A DNA stretch of 64,000 bases from JACPPO01 sp965262505 (GTDB lineage Bacteria; Acidobacteriota; Vicinamibacteria; Vicinamibacterales; UBA2999). The stretch is from assembly GCA_965262505.1 (NCBI GenBank), contig CBDHFM010000023.1:1-64000 (forward strand). The letters are read 5' to 3'. This document shows positions 15,692 to 25,029 of this stretch, piece by piece. Under the pieces are notes generated by a model, which was not told where the DNA came from, did not search any database, and worked only from the letters and a program-made list of their open reading frames with translations. The translations under genes and the position numbers were made by a program. Each line of letters opens with the position of its first letter. The stretch's first letter is position 1.

Positions 15692-18301
15692 ATGACACTG
15701 GACGCCTGTAACCCTGGCCAGCTCGCCATCGCTGTCGTGCTGTTGTCGTTGTCGGTCGCAGTCACGGCGGCAGCCCAGACGACTGGATTAATCGACGGCG
15801 CGGTCGTCGACGCGAACGGCACCCCGCTGCCCGGCGTCGTGGTGACGGTGACGGGCCCAGGCGTGCGCCAGGAGCATGTCACTGGCACGGACGGCGCCTA
15901 CACGGCCGCCGGGCTGGCGGCGGGCGACTATGTCGTTACCGCGGCGCTGCCAGGTTTCGAGACGGTGGAAACCCCGGTCTCCGTCCAGGCGAGCGCCACC
16001 GCATCGGTCCCGATCACGCTGCAGATCGCGCGGCTGCTCGAAACGGTCAGTGTCGTTGCGGAGGAGCCCAGGATCTTCGCGCGCAACATCGTCGCGGACC
16101 CGATGCGGCTGCAGCAGTCGAACATCACCAGCGTGACATCGGTGGCGGACAACCTGCCCGGGGTCTCCATCCAGGAGGGGGACGCGTACGGCTTCGACGA
16201 CTGGTCAAGCAACGTCGCCGTGCGCGGCTTCCAGGTCACCATCAGCGAGGCGCAGATCGGCACGACCATCGACGGGTTTCCGAACGGGACGTCCGACTAC
16301 TTCAGCGGCGCCAAGGCGAACCGGTTCATCGATCCGATGAATCTCGGGGGCGTCGAGGTCTCGCAGGGAACGGCCGACATCGCCTCCCGCTCGGTCGAAG
16401 CGCTGGGCGGCACCTTCAACTACCTGACGGACGATCCGGCGGCCGAGCGGACCTACACCGCGTCGACCACCATCGGCGAGAACGACGGCAAGCGGTTCTC
16501 CATGCGGGTCGACACCGGGCCGCTGTTCGGCGGCGAGACCCGCGCGTGGATCTCGGCGGTCCGTCAGGAGGCGACCGACTGGGTGCAGGGGTCGGCGCGG
16601 AACGAGCGGGAGCACGTCGCCGCCAAGCTGGTCTCGTCGCACGGGCGGCTCGATCTCACCAGCTACCTCTCGTATGACAGCATTCACGAGGACACCTACC
16701 AGCGGCTCTACAGCGAGGGCGACTTCCTGGCCAACCCGCGGTGGGACCGCCTGGTCGGCGACTGGCCCGGCGTCCCGTACCTGAACCAGTTTTACCGGCC
16801 CGGCTGGCAGACCCGGCGAACCAACACGTTCGCCTACCTGAAGGCGGACTGGGCGTTCAGCGACGTCACCTCGCTGAGCGCCGGATTCTATGTCCATCGC
16901 AACCGGGGCCGCGGCGACTGGCTGCCCCCCTACATCGTCGACATCACCGACGACGGCGGCGGGCCGGAATCTGAGCTGATGGGCCGGACCCCGGTACAGG
17001 GCGGCGCACAGCTCGGGCTGATCCGCTTCGTGAACCCGGAGGGCGTCGCCGTCGGACCCGCGGCCGGGTGCACGTCGTCCTACCGCTTCAACTACTACGG
17101 ATCGGGCGGCCCGGCGGTCGACCCGGCGTGCCACCCGGACGCCACGGCGGTGCAGTCGTACCGCCACAGCCACTACGGGAAGGACCGCGTCGGCGTGACG
17201 CTCGATGAGGAGTGGTTCACCCCCGTCGGCGCCGCCGGCAGCACGCTGCGCGCCGGCCTCTGGTACGAGGACTCGCGGCGCGACCTGGGCCGGGACTGGC
17301 ACCAGATGCTCGATCCGACACTCAGCTTCAAGTGGAACGAGCAGGCCTACTGGCACCAGTACGAATGGGACTTCCCGCAGCACGTCTTCAAGTGGTACGT
17401 GGAGGAGACGCTCTACGCCGGGCCGGTCGCGCTGAGCGGCGGCGTCAAGCAGTTCCTGGTCGGCGTGTCGCGCGACGACCTGTTTGGCGTGGACCCGGAC
17501 TTGGTGGTCGATTCCAATTCGACTCTGCTCCTCTCCGGCGGCATCACCTACGAGACGCCGGTCGAGGGCCTCGATCTCTTTGCCGGCTATGCCGAGAATT
17601 TCAAGGCGATCAGCGCCACGCTCCTCGAGGTGCCGGGGCGAAGCCTCGACCTCCTTGAGCCGGAGACCGCCTCCAACGTCGATGTCGGGCTGCAGTACGC
17701 CGGGGATCGGGTCGCGCTGGGCGCCACCTGGTACGTCATCGACTTTCAGAACCGGATCTTCTACCTTGGTCCGCAGACGCCGGCCGGTCCCAATTACCTC
17801 ATCCCGGGCGGCGGCGCCTACTTCAATGCGGGCGGCATCGACACGACCGGCATCGAGCTCTCCGCGACGGTGCCGCTGCCGCGCCAGACGGCGTTCTACA
17901 CCGCCTACACATTCAACAACTCGGCGTACATCGGCAGCGGCGATCCGCTCGTCGACACCAACCAGGGCATCGTGGCGGGGACGGATGTGACCGGCGTGCC
18001 CGCCCGGCTGTGGGTCGTCTCACTTGATCGGAGCGGTCCGCTCGGCATGGGGCTGAGCGCCAAATACACGTCGTCGCGGCGCGTCAGCCTGAGGTCGGAT
18101 TGGTACGCGGACGCCTACTGGTTGGTGGACGCCTACGTCAGCTTCTCCGGCGAGGCGTTGAGCGATCGGCTGCGGTCGACGGAATTCTCGATCGTGGCGA
18201 ACAACCTACTCGACAAGGGGTATCTCTCCGCCATCACCGAGAACGCGGCGTGGCTCGGGGCGCCGCGGACGGTCTCGATGACCGCGACCGTCTCGTTCTG
18301 A
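15692..18301 (+). CDS. TonB-dependent outer-membrane receptor (first copy)
   Basis: The 869-residue protein has a signal peptide (LAIAVVLLSLSVAVTAAAQ) and a carboxypeptidase-regulatory-like domain (IDGAVVDANGTPLPGVVVTV ... GTDGAYTAAGLAAGDYVV). A plug domain follows (SNITSVTSVADNLPGVSIQE, NVAVRGFQ, GVEVSQGTADI), then a 22-strand-type beta-barrel ending in a terminal Phe (TVSF). Receptors of this kind import bulky ligands such as siderophores or glycans. No transport or sigma/anti-sigma partner is adjacent, so the substrate is open. It stands isolated between IS3 and resolvase unit (c). Confidence 0.9.
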   Translation: MTLDACNPGQLAIAVVLLSLSVAVTAAAQTTGLIDGAVVDANGTPLPGVVVTVTGPGVRQEHVTGTDGAYTAAGLAAGDYVVTAALPGFETVETPVSVQASATASVPITLQIARLLETVSVVAEEPRIFARNIVADPMRLQQSNITSVTSVADNLPGVSIQEGDAYGFDDWSSNVAVRGFQVTISEAQIGTTIDGFPNGTSDYFSGAKANRFIDPMNLGGVEVSQGTADIASRSVEALGGTFNYLTDDPAAERTYTASTTIGENDGKRFSMRVDTGPLFGGETRAWISAVRQEATDWVQGSARNEREHVAAKLVSSHGRLDLTSYLSYDSIHEDTYQRLYSEGDFLANPRWDRLVGDWPGVPYLNQFYRPGWQTRRTNTFAYLKADWAFSDVTSLSAGFYVHRNRGRGDWLPPYIVDITDDGGGPESELMGRTPVQGGAQLGLIRFVNPEGVAVGPAAGCTSSYRFNYYGSGGPAVDPACHPDATAVQSYRHSHYGKDRVGVTLDEEWFTPVGAAGSTLRAGLWYEDSRRDLGRDWHQMLDPTLSFKWNEQAYWHQYEWDFPQHVFKWYVEETLYAGPVALSGGVKQFLVGVSRDDLFGVDPDLVVDSNSTLLLSGGITYETPVEGLDLFAGYAENFKAISATLLEVPGRSLDLLEPETASNVDVGLQYAGDRVALGATWYVIDFQNRIFYLGPQTPAGPNYLIPGGGAYFNAGGIDTTGIELSATVPLPRQTAFYTAYTFNNSAYIGSGDPLVDTNQGIVAGTDVTGVPARLWVVSLDRSGPLGMGLSAKYTSSRRVSLRSDWYADAYWLVDAYVSFSGEALSDRLRSTEFSIVANNLLDKGYLSAITENAAWLGAPRTVSMTATVSF

Positions 18302-18460
18302 TGGCCGCGCCAGTGCCGAAGCCTTTGCCGACAGCCTCCACCAGCCACAGGCGCGAGACGCGGGCGTAGCCGGCCAGCAGGTGTCGTAAACGGCCGTTTG
18401 TGACACACGGGCGAGGGCGCCGTCCGACGCGCGCCGCCGTGTATCGTATACCGTGTCGTA
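18300..18460 (-). mobile_element. Resolvase-start/palindrome unit (copy c) with upstream res-like region
   Basis: On the minus strand a 24-bp near-palindrome (18382-18405, half-sites TGTCACAAACGG and CCGTTTACGACA) precedes a truncated start LLAGYARVS, which then diverges. Upstream (18406-18460) are ACGACACGG and ACGATACACGG half-sites. The 49330-49383 region shows the same words in the same order. The layout suits a serine-recombinase res region with subsites. Confidence 0.6.
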
Positions 18461-18521
18461 TTCTATTTATCGCAAACGTATAGATAACGCGTATGGCTCG
18501 GACGTTCCGGCTTGGGTTCCA

Positions 18522-18671
18522 TCACGCGCCACGGATTTTGGTAGTCTTGCCGCGTGACGCAAACAGTCCATCAAGCGCTTCTTCGAGAAGCGCCTGGACA
18601 GTGGTGCGTTCTTCGACAGCCAGGAATCGGAGCTGCTGGGCCACCTCGTCATCGAAGTAGCCTCCGATGTG
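18522..18671 (-). pseudogene. Ribbon-helix-helix partition protein C-terminus (remnant)
   Basis: The minus-strand reading HIGGYFDDEVAQQLRFLAVE then ERTTVQALLEEALDGLFASR lines up with the plasmid RHH protein at 48621-48851 (HIGGYFDPRTSTQLRHLAVT). The N-terminal half is missing, and there is no parA next to it. It is a relic of a third partition locus. Confidence 0.7.
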
Positions 18672-18890
18672 ACGTCGCGCCCTGCGGAGTGCACGGACGG
18701 ATGGCTTCGGTGAGCGACCGGCCGGCGTGCTTCGACCCGGCCCACGGCTCGGACGAATGTGGCGGCGCTATGATTCCCGATAAGTACCGCGGACGCAGAT
18801 GTTGACGATCTATCGGATTCTGGCTGGCGAGCGGTTCCAGACGCCGACCGTAGCGGCGCGGCGTGTCGTCGCCCCGCGCCTGCCGGGAAC

Positions 18891-19307
18891 ATGATGAAAC
18901 TGCCAACAGGGATCGTCGGGAACACCGGTTTGTACTACGCCTGCTACAGGCTTTCCGCGCTCGGCTGGAACGTCATGCCGACGGCGCGTAATACCCGTGG
19001 AATCGACATCGTCTGCTTCAGTGTCGATGGCAAGACCGTGCGCACCATCCAGGTCAAGAGCCTGACGAAGGCGGATACGGTTCCGCTAGGCACCGACATC
19101 GAGAAGATCATGGGGGACTTCTGGGTCATCGTGAACTCGCTTGGCACGGATCATCCGCGAGCGTACATCTTGCTGCCCCACGAGGTACGGGCCTTGGCCA
19201 TTCGCAACCAAGGCGGAAAACGGGCGTACTGGCTACCGCTCAAGCAGTACGCTGTGGATGCGTTCGAGGAGCAGTGGCAGCGCATTGGCCAACCCTTAAG
19301 CCCGTAA
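18891..19307 (+). CDS. Restriction-endonuclease-fold hypothetical protein, 138 aa
   Basis: The motif order YYACYRLSALGWNVMPTARN, TRGIDIVCFSVDG, then TIQVKSLTKAD gives an E/Y-helix, then G-x-D and x-Q-V-K. That is the PD-(D/E)XK arrangement of small Holliday-junction-resolvase-like proteins. Upstream ATG codons at 18891 and 18894 are both possible starts. It lies just before the AbiTii-type gene and may share its promoter. Confidence 0.65.
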   Translation: MMKLPTGIVGNTGLYYACYRLSALGWNVMPTARNTRGIDIVCFSVDGKTVRTIQVKSLTKADTVPLGTDIEKIMGDFWVIVNSLGTDHPRAYILLPHEVRALAIRNQGGKRAYWLPLKQYAVDAFEEQWQRIGQPLSP

Positions 19308-19350
19308 CTACTGATTCCGTAAAATTTAGAGGCACCTGGGGAGGGTATGG

Positions 19351-20280
19351 ATGGCTAGCCTGCTAAAGGACATTCGAAACGCCGCTCTTGAAGCGGATGT
19401 GCCCATCGCTAACGTGCTCCGGAAGTGCGCCGTCCTCGGCACGCAGTTGAAGAACAACGACCTTCGGGATTGGGCACTCCAGGAACTCAAAGGCTACGAC
19501 AACGAAGACGACGTGCCGGAGTACCGGAAAGTACCGGCGCCACTGATGGGTAATTTCTCCGGCCGCTTCGGATCAGGCTACACAAACATCGGGGTCCCGG
19601 CAGTGAACCTCCCCGAAAAGCTCAGAGAGCGAGCACGGAGCGCGGTATTCACGCAAGGTGTGGCTGGCTTGGAAGCGCTTCTCGAAGGTAGTGATGGGAG
19701 CAACCTTACATGTTCATGGCCCGGAGACTGGATCACGTGGATCCACAACAAGTCGAAATGGAGCGACGGGATGATCTTGTACGCGGCGTGGCAGGTCGTC
19801 GGCAAGGCCAACATCGCGGAGATGATCGATGCGATCAGGAATCGTGTGCTGGAGTTCTGCCTCCGCCTTGAGAAGGAGATACCGGAATTGATGTCGGATG
19901 ACGACGACTCGGCACTGCCAACTGGCGCTGAGGTGGCGGCGAGCCAAGTGTTCAACCAAGTCATCGTCTTCGGCTCACAAGTCGGCACCATTGCGAATGC
20001 GAGTCCTGGGGCGAAACAGGTAGCGCGGGTCGTCAAGCCCAATGACCTTGCGGGGCTTGCTGATGCGCTGAACGAGATCGGAGTGCCGCCAGAAGAGGTC
20101 GAGAAACTGAGGGGCGCGGTCGAGAAAGAGATTGAAGGGTCTGGGAAGATGGCCGACCCTTGCGCGGACTGGTACAAGCGCGCGAAGCAGGCAGTGGGCT
20201 CTGGAACATGGTCGCTGGCGCAAGGCGCGACGACTTCCACGATCCGCGGGGCAATCCTGTCGTACCTCGGCCTCGACTAG
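19351..20280 (+). CDS. AbiTii-domain protein
   Basis: The N-terminal 110 residues (MASLLKDIRNAALEADVPIA, NVLRKCAVLGTQLKNNDLRD, WALQELKGYDNEDDVPEYRK) match my recollection of the AbiTii domain, named from abortive-infection proteins. The C-terminal half (about 200-309) is predicted helical with no catalytic motif I recognise. GGGGAGGGTATGG gives a good ribosome binding site. A role in phage defence is inferred from the family name and from the nuclease-like gene before it. Confidence 0.7.
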   Translation: MASLLKDIRNAALEADVPIANVLRKCAVLGTQLKNNDLRDWALQELKGYDNEDDVPEYRKVPAPLMGNFSGRFGSGYTNIGVPAVNLPEKLRERARSAVFTQGVAGLEALLEGSDGSNLTCSWPGDWITWIHNKSKWSDGMILYAAWQVVGKANIAEMIDAIRNRVLEFCLRLEKEIPELMSDDDDSALPTGAEVAASQVFNQVIVFGSQVGTIANASPGAKQVARVVKPNDLAGLADALNEIGVPPEEVEKLRGAVEKEIEGSGKMADPCADWYKRAKQAVGSGTWSLAQGATTSTIRGAILSYLGLD

Positions 20281-20906
20281 CCGGTTGCTCGGACACAGCC
20301 GCCGGCCGCCGCCCGGCTCCCAGTCCGACGGCTGGTGCCAAGCGTCCAGTTCCTGCGCCCCGGCCCGTGGGGGCCGAATAGTCGCTGACTGCGTTCAGAC
20401 TGCCGGACACCATGCCCCCGCTATGCCAAGACCCTCGGCGCGTACTTCACAGCGGTGCGGGAGGCTGCGGGCCGGGTCCGGATCTGCGCCGATCGGCGCC
20501 CTCGGCGCCGGTGTAACCCCCGCTCTCGTTGAAAAGATCGCGCCCGCCCGGACTTCTAGCCCGGCCTCGTGAGCGTGAGCGCCACCGGGGATGCAAGGAT
20601 CCGGTCGGCTGCGGCGTGCGGTTCCTCCTTTTGCGACGTCCTGCAGCGGCAGTTTCTCCGGAGGCGGTGCAAGGATCGTGCGGGCGCTGGCGGGCGCGCC
20701 GGCTCTAGCTCGGCGCGATCCACGCCGAGCTGCCCGACGGCGCCGGCGTTCACCAGGCCGGCGAGCAAGGATCGTGCGCAGGAACCTCGGGGCGCACCGG
20801 CGTGAGACGGCAGGTATAGTGCACCCGCCGAACGGTGTGCGACGGTGAACGTCGGCACGCCGCGGGAGTGAGTGAACGGAAACCTCTGCCGCCTCACTCT
20901 GCCGGC
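20281..20906. other. No intact gene; short decayed coding scraps
   Basis: Near 20505-20545 the plus strand reads GAGVTPALVEKIAPARTSS. This resembles GGGVTPSLVQKLAGAGTGRL on the minus strand at 27030-27100. Neither has the rest of a gene. I see nothing else. Confidence 0.4.
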
Positions 20907-21113
20907 GACCAGTTAAGCCTCGGGGTCAGGTACGGCAAAGGTGAGGGCGTACCGGAAGACTTCGGTACCGCACATATGTGGCTAAACCTTGCCGGCTCGA
21001 CCGGCGACGAGAATGCCCGGAAGGCCCGCGATATTGTCGCCGCCCGCATGACGCGCGAACAGATCGCCGAGGCGCAGGCGCGGGCACAGGCACGGGAATG
21101 GGCTAATCGATAG
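20907..21113 (+). pseudogene. Sel1-repeat protein C-terminus (remnant)
   Basis: QLSLGVRYGKGEGVPEDFGT then AHMWLNLAGSTGDENARKAR is one Sel1-like repeat with its standard C-terminal tail (MTREQIAEAQARAQAREW). The N-terminal repeats and signal peptide are missing. A longer Sel1 gene is found at 25584-26740. Confidence 0.65.
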
Positions 21114-21213
21114 CCTCTCGTCTGCCGCAACTCGCCGCGGTTGCGGCGGGCATCGCGGCGCCGCGCTAGCCCCCCACGGGGGTCCCGAGCGGCTCGTGTG
21201 GCGCGCTAGAATC

Positions 21214-21241
21214 ATTACCGATAATTCCCGTTATGTATCTC
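21214..21241 (+). other. dif-like site 1 (pdif type)
   Basis: Arms ATTACCGATAA and TTATGTATCTC flank the central hexamer TTCCCG. The 14-bp core ATAATTCCCGTTAT recurs in inverse orientation at 25026-25039. The gene content between the two sites fits a pdif-style module. Confidence 0.5.
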
Positions 21242-21359
21242 TCAGCCACGACGCCGCCGCGCTTGCATGCGAGACGATCGTCTACTAACCTTACCTAAGA
21301 CATGCCGCCGCGACATCCTCTCAACCACCACGCCCGTCACGGGTTGACCGGTCCGTACG

Positions 21360-21860
21360 GTGCCCACTAGACCCCGGTGGCTCCTCGCCCTCCCCGACGC
21401 CATCCAACAGCTCGACGCGCTCGACCGGCCGCTCGTCACCCGCCGCGACCTCGAAGCGCTCTTCGGCGTCTCGCGCGCTCGGGCGGCCACCCTGATGCGG
21501 GCCTTCGGGGCCGAGTGGACCGGCTCGATCCGTACCCTCTCCCGCCCCGCGCTCCTCCGCCAGCTCCGGCGGCTCCAGAAGGACGCCACCTTCCGGGGAG
21601 AAGAAGCCCGCCGAGATCGGGTGCTGACCGCGCTCCGCCAGGCCCGACGCACCGGGATCCGCGTCCCGGTCCCCGCCGACGCCCTCCACGGCCGGCTCGC
21701 CCGCCTGCCGGCCGGCGTCTCGGTCCGCCGCGATCGGATCGAGGTGCGCGTCACCAGCGCAAAAGACGCCGTCGCCAAGCTCTTCGCCCTCGCCCAGGCT
21801 CTGACCCATGACTACGACCGCTTCGAAACCCTCATCGAAGGGAGCGAGGCCGCGGACTGA
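21360..21860 (+). CDS. HTH-type hypothetical protein, 166 aa
   Basis: A helix-turn-helix is likely at RPLVTRRDLEALFGVSRARA then ATLMRAFG. The rest is Arg-rich (RRDRVLTALRQARRTGIRVP) with an acidic tail. The first codon is GTG in the sequence CGGTGCCCAC. Possibly a small transcriptional regulator or replication accessory protein; family not recognised. Confidence 0.6.
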   Translation: MPTRPRWLLALPDAIQQLDALDRPLVTRRDLEALFGVSRARAATLMRAFGAEWTGSIRTLSRPALLRQLRRLQKDATFRGEEARRDRVLTALRQARRTGIRVPVPADALHGRLARLPAGVSVRRDRIEVRVTSAKDAVAKLFALAQALTHDYDRFETLIEGSEAAD

Positions 21861-22166
21861 GCGCGGCGGGAACGCCCGGCCCAGTGGCGTCGGTCTCGAC
21901 TCCGCCGATACGGTGCGCCCTCGTCACGGGCGCGACGCGGCCCTGGTGGCCCACCACGCGGACTGCTCGTCGGGGGACGGGGCAGGATCCGGAGCTGGCG
22001 GAGGCGCGAGCGCGGGACGAGGCGGGAGACTACAGCGAATAATGGGTGTACATCCGCAGGCGGTGTGGACGTGCTCGAGGTGGGCGCTGTGTCGGTCCGG
22101 GTTCTGCTAGTACCTTCACCGGAGTGGTCGAATCCTGGCCATGGCGCAGGGCAAGCGGACCATTGT
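21861..22166. other. No gene seen
   Basis: Frames in this stretch are GC-skewed and lack recognisable motifs. It separates the HTH gene from the convergent partition operon and probably holds their terminators, though I see no clear hairpin with a T-run. Confidence 0.4.
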
Positions 22167-22550
22167 TCAAGTCTGGATTAGCGAACGGTGCTGTGTTACT
22201 GTCATACTTGCAAGCTGGCTTTTGTCTCCCTTACGCTCAAGTTCCTTGAGCGCCATTTGAATCGCCGTCTCCACGAGCAGTGATTTGGAAACGCTGGACC
22301 GCTTTGGTCCAGCCAGCCTCCGCAGCTGCATCCAGGCGTCATCGATCGCCTCGATGGTGTCGGGAGAAAAATAGTATGTGGCCTTAATGGGCTTAGAATT
22401 GCTGCCTTGCGGTCTTACTGGTGTGACAGCATGATGTTGTAATGATGTACTGTCTCGCTGTTGATTACGCTTGTCTTGCTGTTCCACAAGCGCCGGCTCC
22501 CCCCCCAACAACTCTCCCATGATATTGGGCGTGGTTTTACGTTCTGCCAT
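22167..22550 (-). CDS. Partition partner with ribbon-helix-helix C-terminus
   Basis: The start MAERKTTPNIMGELLG overlaps the end of parA by 14 bases, so the pair is translationally coupled. The C-terminal half (KATYYFSPDTIEAIDDAWMQ ... SSVSKSLLVETAIQMALKEL) is a ribbon-helix-helix fold. The N-terminal third is polar and disordered, as expected for a protein that stimulates a ParA ATPase. Centromere-binding role inferred. Confidence 0.75.
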   Translation of the reverse strand: MAERKTTPNIMGELLGGEPALVEQQDKRNQQRDSTSLQHHAVTPVRPQGSNSKPIKATYYFSPDTIEAIDDAWMQLRRLAGPKRSSVSKSLLVETAIQMALKELERKGDKSQLASMTVTQHRSLIQT

Positions 22551-23283
22551 TGTGAATCCTCTCGGTGAGCTGTTGGTAGTCGTGAGCCCCCGCCGATTGT
22601 GGGGCGTATTCAAAAATCGTCTGCCCGTGGCCTGGGGCCTCAGACAGACGGACGTTATAGCGGATTGGTGGACAGAGCTTGTCCCCACAGTAAGCCTCAA
22701 GTTGCGCAAAGATCTCCGCTGATTTCTTCACGCGACGGTCGAAAAAAGTCGGCAGTACGTACTGCAGCAGGATGGAGGGGTTGTACTTGTGGATGGACTC
22801 AATGTTGCCGATGAACTCGACGAGTCCTTGGATCGTGAGGACCTCTAGGGAAACGGGGGCTAAGACCTCAGTGGCGTAAAACAACACATTGACAGTCAAA
22901 GGGTCCCAGCCGGGAGCCGTATCGAAAATAACGAAGTCGTACTGACCTTCGATGGGCTCCAGCGCCTCGGCCATGGTCCGCTCAGAGCCAAAATCCTTGC
23001 GTGCGATCAGCCGACGGACGCCCGCGAGCGCGCGGCCACCGGCCAACAAATACAGATTAGGTCTCGCTTCCACCACCACGGTCTCAGGCGTCGCGGCTTG
23101 AGAAATAACCTCGGCAAGCCCATGTTCTGGCTTCAGTCCGAGCATTTGGCCAGCATGTCCTTGGCTGTCAGCATCAACCACAAGGACACGCGCCCCTTGC
23201 CGCGCGAGTCCGGCAGCCAGGTTCACGGTTGTGGTCGTCTTGCCAGTTCCTCCCTTGGTGATGCTGACGGCGAGCTTTCTCAT
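22537..23283 (-). CDS. parA: ParA-type partition ATPase (system 1)
   Basis: 248 residues with the deviant Walker A SITKGGTGKTTTTVNLAAGL, the A' box VLVVDADSQGHAGQML, and Walker B YDFVIFDTAPGWD. The C-terminus IRYNVRLSEAPGHGQTIFEY is typical of plasmid/chromosomal ParA/Soj proteins. No N-terminal HTH is present, so regulation probably comes from the RHH partner. A TATAAT (23304-23309 on minus) lies just upstream. Confidence 0.88.
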   Translation of the reverse strand: MRKLAVSITKGGTGKTTTTVNLAAGLARQGARVLVVDADSQGHAGQMLGLKPEHGLAEVISQAATPETVVVEARPNLYLLAGGRALAGVRRLIARKDFGSERTMAEALEPIEGQYDFVIFDTAPGWDPLTVNVLFYATEVLAPVSLEVLTIQGLVEFIGNIESIHKYNPSILLQYVLPTFFDRRVKKSAEIFAQLEAYCGDKLCPPIRYNVRLSEAPGHGQTIFEYAPQSAGAHDYQQLTERIHNGRT

Positions 23284-23548
23284 AAGAACTATCTACCAGC
23301 ATAACATTATACAGTCGTACTGATATGCCAGCGTCTGTAGTCCTGCCCCAGGCCGCGCACGAGCCAGCGCACTGTTCGCTTGCGGTCCCGTGTTGCGCGG
23401 GCGACTTATGCGTTCTCGTCCTTCGTCAGCAGAACCTCGACCGCACGAATTTCGTTCCAGGACAAGCGCATAGCCTAAAAGCCTTCCATGTCGAACATGT
23501 CGAAATAATCCAATCCTCTGCCTACTGTAGCCGGTCATGGCGGCCATC

Positions 23549-23569
23549 GTGTAACATTCAGTGTTACAC
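23549..23569 (+). promoter_or_regulatory. higBA operator palindrome
   Basis: Inverted arms GTGTAACA and TGTTACAC separated by TTCAG lie nine bases before the higB start. The position fits autoregulation by HigA. Confidence 0.65.
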
Positions 23570-23577
23570 TTCCTTTT

Positions 23578-23856
23578 ATGATCAAGGGGTTCGCTTCGAA
23601 GGTCCTTCGGAGGGCGTTTGAAGATGGAAACTACCGGAGGATCAACCCTCAATGGAGGGCCAGGGTTGAACTTCTTCTGGACGCATTGAACGCAGCAGAG
23701 AAGGTGGAAGACTTGAACCTCCTGACGCTCGGCACCCACCCGCTGAAGGGCAACCGAAAGGGTGCGTGGGGAATGACCGTGACGAAGAACTGGAGGATTA
23801 CCTTCAGATTCGAGGCGGGAGACGCCGTCGAAGTAGACCTGGAAGATTATCACTAG
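23578..23856 (+). CDS. higB: HigB-type toxin (RelE superfamily)
   Basis: The 92-residue protein has the family order: KGFASKVLRRAFEDG, then L-D-A-L-N-A-A, DLNLLTLGTHPLKGNRKGAW, and the C-terminal strand VTKNWRITFRFEAGDAVEVD then LEDYH. HigB toxins cleave mRNA on the ribosome. It is encoded before its antitoxin, the usual higBA order. Confidence 0.88.
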   Translation: MIKGFASKVLRRAFEDGNYRRINPQWRARVELLLDALNAAEKVEDLNLLTLGTHPLKGNRKGAWGMTVTKNWRITFRFEAGDAVEVDLEDYH

Positions 23857-23871
23857 AACGGAGGGCGAGAC

Positions 23872-24174
23872 ATGGCAAGAAATCTGGAGAGGCGACCGAC
23901 GCATCCAGGCAGGTTGCTACGGGGAGAGATCGAGGCTCGGAAACTCAATCAGGGGCAGGTGGCGGATCTTGTCGGTGTCGGGCGCAGGACCATTAACGAG
24001 ATTTGCCAAGAACGAAGACCGATGAGCACCGACGTGGCGCACCGGATCGGGAAGCTCTTCGGCAACGGTCCGACGCTCTGGGTCAACATGCAGAAGGCGA
24101 TTGACCTGTGGGACGCTGAGCGCGAGCACTCGACAGACTACGCCAAGATTCAGACCTTGGAGATAGCACGATAA
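23872..24174 (+). CDS. higA: HigA-type antitoxin (XRE HTH)
   Basis: The 100-residue protein reads RPTHPGRLLRGEIEARKLNQ, then GQVADLVGVGRRTINEICQE, and MSTDVAHRIGKLFGNGPTLW. This is the typical HigA helix-turn-helix. AACGGAGGG before the ATG gives a strong ribosome binding site. It neutralises HigB and most likely binds the palindrome at 23549. Confidence 0.9.
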   Translation: MARNLERRPTHPGRLLRGEIEARKLNQGQVADLVGVGRRTINEICQERRPMSTDVAHRIGKLFGNGPTLWVNMQKAIDLWDAEREHSTDYAKIQTLEIAR

Positions 24175-24245
24175 AGCTGCGTATCGTTTGTTTGGAGTGG
24201 TGGTGTCCCTGGGCTTGCGCGTTCCCCCTACACGGGCGGCGTGAC

Positions 24246-24359
24246 GGGGTCGAGCCGATGTGTGCGGTGCTGCCCATCGCCCCGGCGACCTACTTCGCTC
24301 GCGTCGTGGCGCGGCCTGGTGAACCTCACGCGGCGCGCGTACTGCGCGCCCGCCGGTTA
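24246..24359 (+). pseudogene. IS3 OrfB N-terminal scrap
   Basis: GVEPMCAVLPIAPATYFARV then VARPGEPHAARVLRARR matches the N-terminal segment of IS3-type OrfB proteins (EYGVEPICRVL-type motif). Nothing of the DDE domain follows. Confidence 0.6.
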
Positions 24360-24582
24360 ACGGAAGGGGGGATTATGCGACCCCGCAAGGCGAAACACCC
24401 CCATTTGGCGGGCCTTTCGCCCCACCACGATCGCCACTTACCGCGATCCAGGCACAAGGCGAAAACGCGCTAGACGTTTCAGGCCGAGGCGAAAGTCCGC
24501 CAGGTCGCCCTTCCCGACATCGGGACGACCCACGAGCGGCTGACGGCCCCACGCCACACAGTGCAGACCTGAATGACGCGCG

Positions 24583-24705
24583 TGTTGGTGGCAACTGTAA
24601 ATTTCCCATTTGTGGCAACCGAAAACCGCACACTTTAGTGGTTGGCGGGCTCTGCCCTGCGTTCCACGATGTTGGCGAATCCAACAGCGAGGGAGCGGGG
24701 CGAAA
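24583..24705 (+). mobile_element. IS21-family left end
   Basis: The words TGTTGGTGGCAAC and GTGGCAACCGAAAACCGCAC are related, spaced terminal repeats typical of IS21. The inverse word GTGTGCAGTTTTCGGTTGCC occurs at 29270-29289. The element's istA start follows directly. Confidence 0.6.
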
Positions 24706-25029
24706 ATGCACGGATGGGAGACGAGGATGCTGCTGAGGCACTATCTGCAACGGGGCGTCTCGAAGGCCGCGTTGGCGAGACGCTTCGGGGTGAGCCGCCG
24801 GACGATCCACGAATGGGTCGAGACGGGTCAGTTGGACCGGGACCTGTCGTCAGGGGGTGCGCGCTACGCGCCACGTCCAGCCGTGCCCCACAAGCTGGCT
24901 CCCTACACCGGGATCGTCGAGGCACGTCTCGAGGAGTTCCCCGGTCTGTCGGCGAAGCGTCTGTTCGACGAGGTCCGCGCGGCGGGCTACCCCGGTGGCT
25001 ACAGCCTCTACGTCCGCGCGGATCCATAA
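24706..25029 (+). pseudogene. istA: IstA transposase N-terminus (truncated)
   Basis: MHGWETRMLLRHYLQRGVSK then AALARRFGVSRRTIHEWVET and FPGLSAKRLFDEVRAAGYPG are the N-terminal HTH regions of IS21 IstA. Homology stops at about residue 102, and the frame ends exactly in dif-like site 2. The rve domain is missing. Confidence 0.8.

Noticed and set aside
16205..17383. A 392-residue minus-strand frame
   Set aside because: It is antisense to the first TonB receptor, which has clear domain content.
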